A DNA stretch of 64,000 nucleotides from Setophaga petechia. Lineage: Eukaryota > Chordata > Aves > Passeriformes > Parulidae. The stretch is from positions 1 to 64,000 of the forward strand of contig JANCRA010000012.1 in the NCBI GenBank assembly GCA_024362935.1, in the 5' to 3' direction. The translations under genes were made by a program, and so were the position numbers. Shown here one piece after another: positions 51,557 to 63,692 of the stretch; within the stretch, counting starts at the first letter, position 1; every line of letters begins with the position of its first letter. The notes beneath the pieces were generated by a model, which worked only from the letters and a program-made list of their open reading frames with translations, had not been told where the DNA came from and ran no database searches.

Positions 51557-52154
51557 TGTTGCAGTGTGATGCAATATCCTCTTTTTGCTATACCAGTTCT
51601 TCCTTCAGGTGTGCCAATACCCTCTCCCTTCCCCTCCCCTTGCCTCTTGCTGAGAGCTGTCTGTCAATCTGTAGGCCAGCAAGGCCATCGTCTGATTGTC
51701 CAAGTTCAAAAGATGCCTCTCATCCCTGGGGACAATTGGGCCATCCAGGTGTCATTTGTCCCCTGAGCCTTCCCCCCTCCCGCCTGGTTGGTGGCATACC
51801 TAGCCCTTCCCTCCCCCTCTCCCTGGGCTTAAAAGACACGGCAACCACGCTGTTGGGATTCTGTTGGAGCTGTTACAAGATTCAGAGATCTGTGACCCTG
51901 GAATAAAGCTCTGGATTAATCCCTCCAGCAGAATCCGTCTCCTTTTCTCCTTCACCATTCCCTGAAGCCTTTCCACCAGAGGTAAAACTGAGTTCCTGCT
52001 TGCCTGGACTTGTTCCAAGTGCCAGCTGCAACATCCAGACACCCAAAGGTGTCTCTGAGGTGAAAGCCACCTCAGTTGCACCTCTGGTCCAGCAGCAAGG
52101 GCCAGACGAGCCCAGGCACGTTCCATCCGGCAATATTGGGATCATATTCCAATA
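51557..52154 (+). mobile_element. Endogenous retrovirus LTR, songbird type, probable solo LTR
   Basis: The element starts TGTTGC and has a typical LTR layout. A C/T-rich U3 (51600-51830) is followed by a TATA-like TTAAAAG at 51829-51835 and an AATAAA polyadenylation signal at 51902-51907, about 70 bp downstream, giving a short R region. The U5-like part runs through CCCTCCAGCAGAATCCGTCT near 51929. A perfect GGAGTG occurs immediately to the left (51551-51556) and again at 52155-52160, a candidate 6-bp target-site duplication. The right end reads CCAATA rather than ending in CA, which makes that boundary less certain. No retroviral coding sequence adjoins it, as expected after LTR-LTR recombination. 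Class is not assigned beyond ERV. Confidence 0.75.
51829..51907 (+). promoter_or_regulatory. LTR core: TATA-like box to polyadenylation signal
   Basis: TTAAAAG at 51829-51835 and AATAAA at 51902-51907 are spaced as expected for an LTR promoter and RNA 3'-end signal. Whether it is still active cannot be judged from sequence. Confidence 0.5.
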
Positions 52155-52160
52155 GGAGTG

Positions 52161-52825
52161 CACCTTTTTACTGAGCTGTACTTCTGTCCCTTTGCCAGCT
52201 GTAGATGGAGCAGCAGGCTGTTTCTTCTCAGAAACTTCTAACCACTTAGGATGGGAGAAAAGAAATATCATGTTTATGATAACACAGAGAGGGTAGTAGT
52301 AATCTGCAAGGTGAAACATGACATTCAATTCAAGGCATTTGTGGGTTTGTTGATACTGCTTAGCACCAGACCTGACAGTTTGGGCTTTGGGCAATCTATT
52401 CAGATGACTGTATTGTTCTAGCCTTTGAAGGAAGCATACAAGGTAGGTGGCTTCATGTCCTGGACAAGAACTTCCAGTTACAGTAAATGGAAGCTGAAAG
52501 TGATGTGGTTAAAGTTTACAGAGCTTATAATAAAGGCATGCCCTGTGACACATTGAAATAAACCTCCCTCTTTCCCAATCACCAACATGGCTCTCAACCA
52601 TCCAGCTTTCACTAGCTCCCCATCATCCTTCTGACAGGCATTGTAGCCCTTGCTCTCACTATGCATGGCTCAGTCAGTTTCCTCATTTCACTTCCCTGGA
52701 ACAAATAATTCTCACTTCCTACATAACCAGTGAATGAAATGAGACATAGCTTCATGATCACCACTATTTGGCAGTGATCTTCAGAAAGTATTTCTTCCTC
52801 CCTGTACTCCACTCCTGCATCTTGG
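52161..52825. other. Unique non-coding sequence
   Basis: No gene seen. The 170-codon minus-strand frame at 51882-52394 is mostly the antisense of the LTR to the left. Confidence 0.5.
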
Positions 52826-52934
52826 CATCATAGAATGACCTGAGTGGAAGGGACCTCAAAGATCATCTGGTTCCAACTCCCCTGCCTTGCACAAGGACAC
52901 ATTTCACAAGATCAAGTCGCTCAGAGTCTTATCA
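52826..52934 (-). mobile_element. CR1 LINE 3' terminus, antisense, left half of a split copy
   Basis: CATCATAGAATGACC then GGAAGGGACCTCAAAGATCA near 52847, TCTGGTTCCAACTCCCCTGC near 52867 and GCTCAGAGTCTTATCA near 52919 are antisense CR1 3' UTR. The match stops after TTATCA, and the continuation of the consensus resumes at 53422. Confidence 0.92.
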
Positions 52935-53421
52935 AAAATAGGTAGAAATAAAATTCCTTAACACCAATGTAGCATTTAAGAAGTAGACATTCTTTCTTCT
53001 ACCAGATGCACAAGGGGATATCTCCTCTGAAATATCATTCATCCTGAGTACAGAAGAAGCTTCCCTTTACTTACTGTATTTTACATACATATTAATTGAT
53101 TTTCCTGGAATAAACATCAATATGATAACCATTTTCTCAAAGATCATTAATATATGTTCCCTCCCCTATACTCATGAGTTCTGTCCCAGAGATCTCTTTG
53201 GTAGTCCTGGGTGGTCAGTGATCCCGAAGTCATATTTGACTGCCGGGTCAACTGATAAAAATTAGGCATAACTGGGCTGGATACTCTCCAGTTCTTCTTC
53301 TTGCTCAATGCTTAACATCATCCTACAGAATAAGCATTGTGCAGATCCATAGGCTAGTGGTTTATGAAGAATAAATGTTGTGTAAATCCACCAGGTGCAA
53401 ACAATTCTTCATCTGCCAGCA
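52935..53421. mobile_element. Insertion of about 487 bp inside a CR1 copy
   Basis: This sequence splits a CR1 that is otherwise collinear. The flanks appear to repeat about 12 bp of CR1: AGAGTCTTATCA (52923-52934) and AGAGCTCCATCC (53422-53433), compatible with a diverged target-site duplication. Internally TGTAGCATTT occurs near 52969 and the far end has short A/T-rich words. Parts read on the minus strand (around 53205-53240) recall avian LTR sequence, but I cannot name a family. An unidentified retroelement is the best description. Confidence 0.5.
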
Positions 53422-53780
53422 AGAGCTCCATCCACCCTGGCCCTGAAAACTTCCAGGGATCATCCATAACTTCTCTGGGTAACCTGTTTTAGTGTCTCAG
53501 CATTCTCATAATAAAGGCATTTTTTTCTGAATATACAATTTAAACTTATTTTCTTTCAGTTTGAAGACATTCTCCCCCCAACATATAGTCCTGTCACTAT
53601 ATACTCTTGTAGGAAGTCCCTTTGCATCTCTCTTGCAATCTCCCTACTGGAAGATCACAATTAGGTCACCCCTAAGCCCTCTCTTTTCAGAAGGGCAGAA
53701 TCCCTCCCCTGACCTGCTGGCCACCCTGCTTTTGGTGCAGCCCAGGATACAGTTGGCTTCTCTCAAAGCTCCCAGTATTC
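53422..53780 (-). mobile_element. CR1 LINE, antisense, right half of a split copy
   Basis: The consensus resumes with CCATCCACCCTGGCCCTGAA near 53428, then CATAACTTCTCTGGGTAACC near 53465, TTCAGTTTGAAGACATTCTC near 53556, ATTAGGTCACCCCTAAGCCC near 53660, and GTGCAGCCCAGGATACAGTT near 53735. This reaches into ORF2 beyond the 3' UTR. Similarity fades after about 53780. The open frame at 53561-53878 is an antisense reading of the element. Confidence 0.9.
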
Positions 53781-56700
53781 CCACTACACTTTTACAAGAC
53801 ATACACCTCCACATCCAGGTGCTCTGTTTTTTGTCTCAGTTATTACCTTTCCACTGGAATGCAAATACGCTGCTTTGAAAGATCTAATAGCTCTCCAGCT
53901 TAAGGAACTACATATTCTCTAACAAAATTCAGAAGTTATATTTCCACAGGATTTGCAACCAGCTAGGTGCTGAATTCTATGAATTACTTAAGTCTTCAGT
54001 ATATTATTCAAGTCTGCCTTGAGTCTTACCTGCTGCTACAATCATACTGATGTTCCCACGTGACTGTGTTTCTATGGATGTTACAGTGTGTTGAATTTAT
54101 GACTCATCTCCATTTTAAAGATAGTCGGTATGCACACATACACAAAAATATCAAAAGGTTGTCATCACTTCACTGTTTCAAATCTGGTTTATAGGCTATT
54201 TGATGTAAAACACAGAAGGCTTTTCTATCATAAATGGTGAATAATACTGACCACAACTAATTTCTGAAATCTCATCAGAGTAGGAAAATTGAATCAGAAA
54301 CTGCTTGTTCTTTTGGTGATGATCTAAATGTGTAGCAGGTATCGCTTATTAAGTGGTGTCAGATGTAAATGAAGGAACAATACATCCTACTCATTCATTT
54401 ATCAGACCCTGTCTCAGTGAGATGACTGCATCCCAACATATAAACGATATTTCAGGGAGGCATATCAGATTTGACTTAAGTTGACGGCAGCTGCATGTGC
54501 AAAATGCATTTCAAAACTCAGACGCCATGATGCATTCCTAAATCCACTGAAGACAATGAGAGGCCCCTCTTTCCAGTGGAACAGCTGCCAAATCCTGTGG
54601 CAAATAGTATTAAAATTGTACATTTCTGAACAAAAAATTCCTCAAGATCAAAAAAATTCTGACATTTTATTAGTAATTTTTCCATAAATTAAAATTGAAA
54701 ACCATCAAATGTCAGAATTTTCCAGTGACCACATTTACTTCTCCAAAATTCACCACATTATGTTCTGCATTTATGGCTTTTTATTCATTTTTGCTTTCAT
54801 TCTCATTATAGAACGATGACTTGCATCCTGAAAATAGCTACTTGATGGAAGTGGAGCCATGGACATTTAGTTTCAGCATAGACACAAGAGCACAGATGTC
54901 TGAAGTTAGGCTGGATTACAACTTTTGTCATGCAGACATCATGAGACCTAAGACATATAAAGCAGCATGACCATTGCCCAGCACAGACTACAGAACATTA
55001 TCCAGTGATCCTTTTTTATTTTGCTAGGAATAGGCAAAATAATACAGAATATCACAGATGATATAGAATCCCTTGCTCTAGAACCAAGAAAAACAGATTA
55101 CTAACACAGCTACAGTGAATAAATCTGTCTCAAGCAAGGGTTGAAGTTTGATTCAGGTGTCACTTCCTTAGAAGTTTTGTTCCAGCTAACACACACAAAA
55201 AGCTAAAAATAAATACCCTCTATCTAATTATCTGGTTTAGCCTCTAGATACTGCCTTTGCCTGCTAGATTAAAGACTGATTGCATCTAGTGATCTCTCTT
55301 TTTCTAATATACATATGTATGTTTATATTTTTATAAATATCTAAGTTGTATCTTGATTTTCTTTTGATCGTGGAAATAAATTATGAACAATTACCTCACT
55401 GTAACATATGAACACTTCATAAACTCTTACTTTTTTGATAAGAGGTGGCAAATGTAATCTGCTTTAATGTAATATCTTCACTGTGAGAAGGTAAAAATAG
55501 AAGTATCATACCCTATTTGTTGCAATGGAAGTTTTAATGTTTACATCTAGCTCAACTGGTAGCAATTAAAACTCTAGAAAACAGCCCTTAATAGGATCAA
55601 AAAGGTCTTTTTCATTTCATTCCTTCAAATGCACATCAAAGCCTCCAACCCCCTGGGTAGTGCTGTTAAGCTGCTCTATAAATATGTGCTCTGTCATCTG
55701 ACAGTAAGGAACAAGGAATTTTTGGCCAAATAACAGTGGAGCTGCAATGTGAGCATTGCAGAACACAGTACTGTGGGTAAAGAGAAAGTTTTACTGTGAA
55801 GGCATCATGAAACTCAGCTGAGGCAGATCAGCTGAAGAATCCCCATCCTGGTACTAAGAAGCCAGATGTCCAAGCACATCTTTTGACTCATGGAATATGA
55901 GCATGAAAATTAGGCCCACAGCCCAAAAAAACCTCTCACAGTCACCAAAAAGCAGAATTGGATCATATTTCTGCCCTTAACTGTTGGAAGCAGTCATATC
56001 TGTCAAGCAAAAAAAAACATACTTCTCTTTTAGATCTCTTATGGAGATCCTGTGAGAACCTCTTTTTGAACCTACCTACATCCCCTGAAAAGCTGGACTT
56101 AAAATGAAGTTCAGATCTGAGAGGAAGAATTTTTGCTGGTTCTTCTACTCAAAAGGAAGTATTAATTCCATGCTCTTTGATCTTTAGATATGGTCTCTTC
56201 AGGATTTGAGACATACTGACTTCCATAAATCCACAAGATTTATGCAAAACTTGAGTAAGGTAAAAGATAGATGTTATTCTTCTCTAAAAGAACACCAAAT
56301 AGGAGTATGCATTGCCCTGGTCAGACAGTTTGAACTTCCTGCACATGAAGGGCAATAAATAGTTCTGTGCTTGACCTAAGTTTTCCAAATAGCACAGAAT
56401 ATCTGGTGTTAAATAAGCAATGGCAAATTATGTTCTGCTACACTACACACATGTATGAACAGATTGTTTCATCTATTAAAACAAAGGACAACTAATTGCT
56501 TGCATAAACTAAGACTTCAGTTGGACACATTGCCTTCATTCCTTTTTCTTTCCAAGCTTCACCATGATATAACAATTCCAATCACCTAAGGGAAAACAGA
56601 TTGTTAGAGACTAACATAACATTGTTTCAGACCTCAGCAGAAGCCTAATCACAAAATCAGCCTGGAGATGACTTTCCCTTTATGAGTTAATTACATCATG

Positions 56701-57921
56701 GATTTCTACACTCTTAGAGCAGCTGTATAGAGCTTTGAAACTACTGGTTCTAACCAGAAAGTTTGCATTTATATGAACATAATTTATGAGCTGCATAGCA
56801 ATACCTAGATATCCAAATAGTATTTTTCTCTCTAGCAGAGTGAGAGAACCACAGGCTACAGGGTCTAAAAGCCTTTTGTTGCAAGTTGAAAGGCATCTGA
56901 GATGAGGAAAAAAGGGCAAACTCAACTGATCTCTGGGCTCCAGACACTGGGTTAGAAATATCAAACATCCTGATTTATGTATCTGTCTTCCTCACTAGCT
57001 ATTCCCATGGAACTTAACTTATCACTTGAAAACCCCTAGGGAAATGAAGACTTCCTTCTATCTGAAGAATTTTTTCTCCTTTTCAGATACTACATCGCAA
57101 AATAGAATTAGGGATTATTATCATGAGGTCTTCACTGTGTTTGGATCCAACAGCAAGATGCACCCTTCAGCACAATTTAAAACCCCAGGATAGATTGATT
57201 CCTGTAAGCTGGAAGGAATTATCATTGTTTAAGATAAATCTTCAGAAGTACTTCAATTACTTAGGCTGTTGAAGTCCCATTTTCAAAAATGATATACGTA
57301 CTTAGAAACATAAATCCAATAGAAGACTAATGATTATTGTAGCCTAACAGTTGTTTCATTGCAGGTGAGTAGCAATAACTGCTATACTTAACCTACTAAG
57401 ATCTGCATATGAGGCTTAGATGGCTCTTCCTTTGTCAGTTAAGTACAGTCAAATTTTTCTTACTTCCCATGTTGCAGGCAGGCCTGTTATGAAGGCCTAC
57501 TTGACATGTGGCAGAAGATTAATTTATAGTAATTCAGGATTAGCAAATGAAATCAAGGGACCTCAGAGCTTATGAATATGTAAATTCAGCTCATGAGAAG
57601 TTTTTGACTCATAGCCTAAACAGAATTTCACCCAGAAGTTCCTCCAACAGTCCCACAGCAGCTCACGGAATAGATGCACGGATGCATTTTCTTGAAATCT
57701 TACTTTATCCTAAGAAATACCTATAGATTTTTCAATTATCTGAAATAGTATTCCAAATGTTCTTTCACACAGGTGTCTATTTTAATATAATATAATTTTA
57801 ATATAATTCCAAAGAGAATGTTTACTGAGAGCCTGTGATTCTTTGTATTGCTTCATTTCTTTTACCTGTGTTGGGTTACCCAAGTTTTCAAGGAGCTGTG
57901 TCTCTTCTTGGTGTGCATGCA
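53781..57921. other. Unique non-coding sequence
   Basis: About 4.1 kb without a recognisable gene or transposon. It is AT-rich, with short T-rich and ATAT words near 55310-55345. Open frames do not exceed about 95 codons and show no domains. Confidence 0.55.
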
Positions 57922-57929
57922 AACACACA

Positions 57930-57967
<38 letters not shown>

Positions 57968-57974
57968 TGTGTGT
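57922..57974. repeat. (AC)n microsatellite joined to (GT)n
   Basis: About 42 bp of AC repeats with one AT interruption near 57935 is followed directly by five GT units (57965-57974), giving an ACACGTGT palindromic junction. Alternating purine-pyrimidine runs like this can adopt Z-DNA, and the junction can form a hairpin. Confidence 0.97.
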
Positions 57975-60252
57975 TACAACTACAAATTGTGAAGAATGCA
58001 CTAGGAAAAGACACATTAATGGGTTAATCATCCATCTAAATCTCTGTGTGGGTGGCTAAAGAATTCATTTGAAATATAGCTCACTTCTCACCCACTCACA
58101 AAGGTGTTACTGAAGACATGAATTCTCTTTCATACTTGGGAACAAAACAAGGCTTATTTTTTGGCTTTTGTAAGAAATGCTAAAACCAATGTGAGAACCC
58201 ATCTTCTCAAATACACAGAGTTCCCACAAGCATTTACACAACATCTGCTGCTGTGGGCTGAGCCTAGTAAACAGTAATGTTAATATGAACTAAAGATATA
58301 GTATTGCTAATAATAAAAAGTAATAATGTGTCTTTACTGCTTAGGGTATCACAAGTGTATAACTATAACCTAAGGCAAAGCCTGCTTTTCATCTGGAGGG
58401 GGAGAAAGAAGACAGTCACCTTTTTACAGCAGTAAATGTCATGCTTTGTAGAATTTCTGCTTCTCTGCTGCAATGTGATTCTGTAAATATGATGTATTAA
58501 TTTGTTCTACATCTATTGCAATGTACCACAGAATGGATGCTGTGATCCAAAACACATGAATGAAGAATCATTGGACTGATTGAAGAACCACTCTATTTAA
58601 GTGCGAATACACTGGATGTAAAGACTTTGTTTTCATTAACATGGTGAGCTTTTCTGTCAAGCTAGCTGCAACTGAATATCCTGCTTTAATAAAAAGTACA
58701 CACTATTCTCTATTTACAGAACATTATTTTTTCCAAAATGCTGCTCCTAGAGAGCAAAAGCTTGTAAATCTTTTCTATTCCTATGTAAAAAATTTCTTAC
58801 TCAAATACACTTTAAAGGGAGCAACTTATATTGGTTTTGCTTTTCAGGTAAAATATATATCACACACAATAGGAAGCATGGGTATCATCCTGGTTTTTCC
58901 ACCTTCTTTTATGCTTTTTAGGTGTTTTAACTTTAAAAAAAGCATGCCATAATATTCAAAAGATATGGGAAAAACAAATTCTAAACCTCATGGCTTTACC
59001 ATTTTAGAATTGCATTGATAAACTCAGGAGAATACTTCTGACACACTATGCTTAGCCTTCACATTTAGGGAAGTGCTAATTTAACTGGATGGAGAGGCAA
59101 CTCTGAGACATTCTCCTTCAATAAGATCCTGTCTTCCTGGCAGCCACTGCGTGATAAAAACAATCTCAACGTGTTTTTTGCACAAGGGTTGACATTATAC
59201 AATTCCCCACCATACCTTATTATGGTATCTTGCTCGTCTGTTCATAAGGTGGGCACTGTGCACAACTGCAAAACTGACTTTCAGGGAATCACTTTCTGGT
59301 TGACTCTTTCTTTGCTCAGATGCTCAGTTCTCCTCTACCTATGCTAATAAACAAGGAAACACACTGAACTATTTATGCAAATGCAGCCCAAAGCCTTAAT
59401 TTTTTAAAAGTCCAGCTACAGCACAGATCCAGTTCAAATCTAGCTGGATTGAAAGGGAGCCTTTTCACTTTGTTTTAGATCAGGGTATGCATCCTGCCTT
59501 GGACAACTCATCTTTCGGTATAAAAGCCCTTCCAATTCCTTTCAAGTTTCCTTCTAAAAACATCTTTCTCTTCTATGAGAAGATATTCTGAAATATTCTC
59601 GTTTTCTTCATGCTGTGAAATTACAGTATGTGGTCTTTATGGGCAGTGTATGATGCAACTGGCAAGTGTTAAATGGCTGGCCACCCACTGTGGAATAATA
59701 GTGGATGGTAGCAAAAGCACAGTAAAAGTCCATCAAATAAAGGGCCAGAATTCCTTAGACAACAGTTAAAACCCCAGGGATAAAGCAGTCGAGCATCACT
59801 TCCTGCTTAAGATAGATGACATTAGTGTCCAATGAAAACAGACCTAGACACACGGGGAAAATGCAGACCAGATCCTGAGATCTAGATGTGAAGGCACCCC
59901 ATGAGCTGCACTTGTTATCTGTCCACAAAACAATACATAAATCTGTAATGCCTCTTGTTTGGGAAAAAACAAAGCACTATATAAACCAGTTTATAATTTT
60001 TACAGTTCCTCATTGCAGCTGGCTATTGCTAAAATAGATGATCTCATAGTCTGCTGTGTGGCTGCCAGATAGCTTGCATGCAGATAGATGCCTTTGTGCT
60101 GCAGACCATAGAAACCTGCATAAAATTGGCCTTCTTTCCTTAATAGAGCTGCATGAACAAAGATGAGTTTGTTGCTGACCAAGAACTGAAAGCTTTGTTT
60201 TATAAGACTCTTTGAATGTATTGCACTTTGCCAAAGGGAAAGGTTCTCTATT
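57975..60252. other. Unique non-coding sequence
   Basis: No gene recognised. An ATGCAAAT octamer (59375-59382) and a TATAAAAG box (59519-59526) lie 140 bp apart; see findings. The 103-codon frame at 58641-58952 has no family resemblance. Confidence 0.5.
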
Positions 60253-60357
60253 AAAAAGGAGAAGGAAAAAGAGAAAGAGAGAAAAAAGAGAGAGAGAGAG
60301 AGAAAGAGAGAGAGGAAAAAAAAGAGACAGAGAGAAGGAGGAGAAGAAAGAAAGAAA

Positions 60358-60453
<96 letters not shown>

Positions 60454-60456
60454 AAA
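60253..60456. repeat. Homopurine tract with (GAAA)n microsatellite
   Basis: Two pure purine runs, 60253-60327 and 60329-60456, are separated by one C at 60328. The left run is irregular A/G with a (GA)n core near 60288-60301. The right run ends in about 23 AAAG units (60361-60454). The minus-strand 224-codon frame over 60000-60674 owes its length to this tract, read as Phe, Leu and Ser repeats, and is not a gene. Confidence 0.97.
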
Positions 60457-60514
60457 CCAGACAAAGTGTGTGCACTTCTGTGTGAATATTTGTGAGTAAA
60501 GTGGGCTGAAACCC

Positions 60515-60531
60515 TTTTTTTTTTTTTTTTT
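60515..60531. repeat. Poly-T run of 17
   Basis: A single T homopolymer lies 58 bp to the right of the GAAA repeat. The pair could be the A-rich tail relic of an inserted element, but no element body is recognisable. Confidence 0.95.
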
Positions 60532-63500
60532 GAATAGTGGTCACATTTTTTGAGCTGAATAAAAATGAAAGCAAAAGGAACTTTAATTAATGGGATGCCT
60601 TTTGATTTGTAGAGCAAAACTGCCAGAGCAGATGTACCAGCAAAGAGGATTAGATTGTCCCTTCCCTGACGCACTGAAAATTTCTTTTTCCCCTTGTAGT
60701 AACCCCCATTGAGGAGAGGCTGTCTTTAGTGTCTAAAATTCAGCACTGCTAAAGAAACTGTTGTATTTGGGCACAATGGGCAGCTCTCACAAGACTAGAC
60801 AGAATATGTGAGGAGAGAGCTAATATTCCTTTAAATCCAAGGTTGATTCCAGTTCAGTATTTAGAGTAAGCCTAAATAAAAGAGAATTTCTAAGTCCGAG
60901 TTCTTTCAAATCTCATCAAATATGTATTAAAGTGAATCCTGAAGCAGTCATGATGAATTTTCATCCTTTTTAAAAGGCTGAAGTAACTTAAAGAAAGAAT
61001 CTTGAATTTGCTCTTAATTTATATTAAAAGTCCGTCAATTAATCTACTTCTGAAACCTTTGGCTTAAGTTCAACTTTGAGCAAGGTGGAATCATGGAGTG
61101 CGAATGCAACTGATGAATTTTATACACAAAAATTAGGTCTGAGAAACAAATTCCTTAGGTATTTGATTTTTACATATTTTAAATGGTGTTTTTAAAACTC
61201 TAGTTTGAAGAAAAAGAGATCTCCACTTCTATTTATTTAACTTCCTTTTCACCAGCTGTGAGATGAGGTGCATAATAAAAATTCTTTTTATCTACTGCTT
61301 ACTTAGGTTCATTTTAAATTTCTTCTGTATTGAGAAGATTGCTTTGGAAATACACAACTGGCTCAGTGGTGGACATGCTAAGGTGGTGAATGTACAGAAG
61401 CTTCATTTATCCAAAGAGGAGCTAAATGGTTGTAGGAATCAAAAGAAACACCTATTTTTTTTTCATCTATTATATTGCACCTATAAACAACAGATATTTA
61501 CTAAAGCAATTGTGTACACAGAAAAGAGGGGCAATTATACATTTTTAAGGTTACAGTGCTTATTTCTTGTCTTTTTGGATCTCTCCTGGAATGGACCATG
61601 CACAGGGGTCTTCAGTTTACATTTTCCTTCCTTTCTAAGGGATAGTAACTCTGGCCTACATTTATTCCTGCCTTAGTCAAAGGCTAACCTGGATGTACTC
61701 TTTCATGAGGATGCATCCCAAGTCATGATTTTGTCACTTACTGCTTGGGTAAGTGATAAAAATTACTTTTGATGCACCATTTCCATCATGTTTACTTGCC
61801 CAGAACAGTTTCTACTGCCAAATGTCAAACAAAAATCAGAGCTCAAATGTTTCCTTTTGTTGAAAAAGGCTACTTCTGGTGCAGAACTTGGCCATGCACT
61901 GCTCTCCCACTGGGTAAGTTACTACATTGTTTAGGCTATGATCCTGACAAGTTCAAGTCCTAAGGAAACATTTTAAATGCGTTTTTTCTTCTTGCAAATC
62001 AAAGTATAAATTATACTTGGCATGACACTCCTGCTGCTACTGTAGTGTCAGAAGCTTTATGTTGGCGTCAAAAGTATGTACAGCACCAGAGACCTACACC
62101 TCAACAGTGCACACGTCATTGCCAAGGAACCAGGACTTTTATTTAGCCAACTGTGAATCTTGTAGAACACAAATCAAAACGAAGCTATTAAGTTCTTTTA
62201 TTAAAACTCTTCAACACCAAGATTTTGAATGGGATCCTGTGATGGTATGACCAGCCTACCATTAGACAAATCATCTCCAGGGAAGTCCTCACCAATATCA
62301 GCTGTTTCCCATGTGCACCTAGTTAATCTGCAGTCCTTTTTTTCCACACTTATTTTACATAAAAACAGTGGGTGAAAATAAGCACATGGCTATTTACCAG
62401 GGATGCACTGCTCTTCCCCTCCCAGCAGGAAATGGCTTGATTTTATTTTCAACTGCTGACCCTTACATCCAGCTTTGTTATGCAGGAGGCGGGGTGGGGG
62501 AAAGGCAGGAGCTTGAAAGTGCTACCTTTTGGCAAAAAAAACACGGGTATTCTATGGAAATTGTATGTCCTCTGGACAACTGATTCTTAAACTGTTCATT
62601 CTAAAATTAAAACAAAAATCCAAGACAGGCAGAGGTAGGGATTGCAGTTCATACAGTGCACAGGGGCAAAGAACAAGTACATAGGCTCATTTTAAGACCT
62701 TAATAACATAATTAATAACAAAATTATAGCTGTGAAGTGATCGTGTACTAAAAGTGTGATAATGATGAGAAGCAGAAATTTCAGGCAGGGACTGAATTTT
62801 CTTTTTCCATAGAGTTTGCTATATATCAAAGATGCTGTTTTAGTTTACTCCTCTTTCATTTTCAGTAGGAATTTTCATGTACAATTTTATGGTGGATGCT
62901 TCAAATTTTATTTTAATGCAGTATTTATTATTCATGGACATAAAATAAATTGGCTATAAAATTGTGGTTTTGTTTGTTTAGCTGTTAAGCATGGCATTTA
63001 TTAGGAAGCAAGATATAGCTTTATAATATCCAACTACTGAAAGACCGACAAAACATGTTGTCCTTTATACTGGTTTTGTTATATCCATAGTGATAGGACA
63101 AAACCCAGCAATTTGGGCTTGTGCATGGAAATTGAATTAGAAACAGAATGGAATGTGAATGAGTTTATCACAGACACATTTATATAACAGTGCTATAAAC
63201 ACTTTACTTGCACTTGCTATGTAATTAAATTCATGATTCAGCCTGTTTTGTTAAATTACATTCATGCCTACATATGCAAAGATCTGATTCGTTTCCCTTT
63301 TGTTTTTTTAATTCTGGAGCAGAGTAAAGAGGGAGCCTGTTAAATCAATGCCTACCTATGAAGCACTACACTAATTCTTCATTCCTTGTATTACTTATTT
63401 TTTTAATTACATCTTCCTTAGTTTGTAATAAACCCACTCCCCTACTCCAATACCTTAGCTTCACTATTATGATTTTTTTTAATGTGCAGCATTTTTTGCT

Positions 63501-63692
63501 ATACTTACAAAAGGAAAGATAAGGTAATGAATTATCTTTCTACTGATAAGTTAACATTATCTAGTGATAGAGTAATGCAGGCCCTTTATGTGTGTTTCCC
63601 ATGTGTGTTCTCCAAATAATGTTGCTCACTTGTTGTAGTCTAAGTACTAAACAAGGAATCTTCTCCTTTAAACATCCCTCAAAAACTTGCTT
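60532..63692. other. Unique non-coding sequence
   Basis: About 3.2 kb without a recognisable gene or repeat. Frames of 60-137 codons occur (61263-61676, 62059-62250 and others) with no family resemblance. A weak inverted repeat surrounds 63070-63105 (CTGGTTTTGT against ACAAAACCCAG). Confidence 0.55.

Noticed and set aside
51882..52394. 170-codon minus-strand open frame
   Set aside because: Nearly half lies antisense to an LTR, and the rest shows no domain.
60000..60674. Longest open frame (224 codons, minus strand)
   Set aside because: Its central part is the CTTT repeat translated as Phe, Leu and Ser. Once that is removed, nothing protein-like remains.
61361..61390. tRNA-like box A string (GGCTCAGTGGTGG)
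   Set aside because: No box B, acceptor stem or cloverleaf can be drawn around it.
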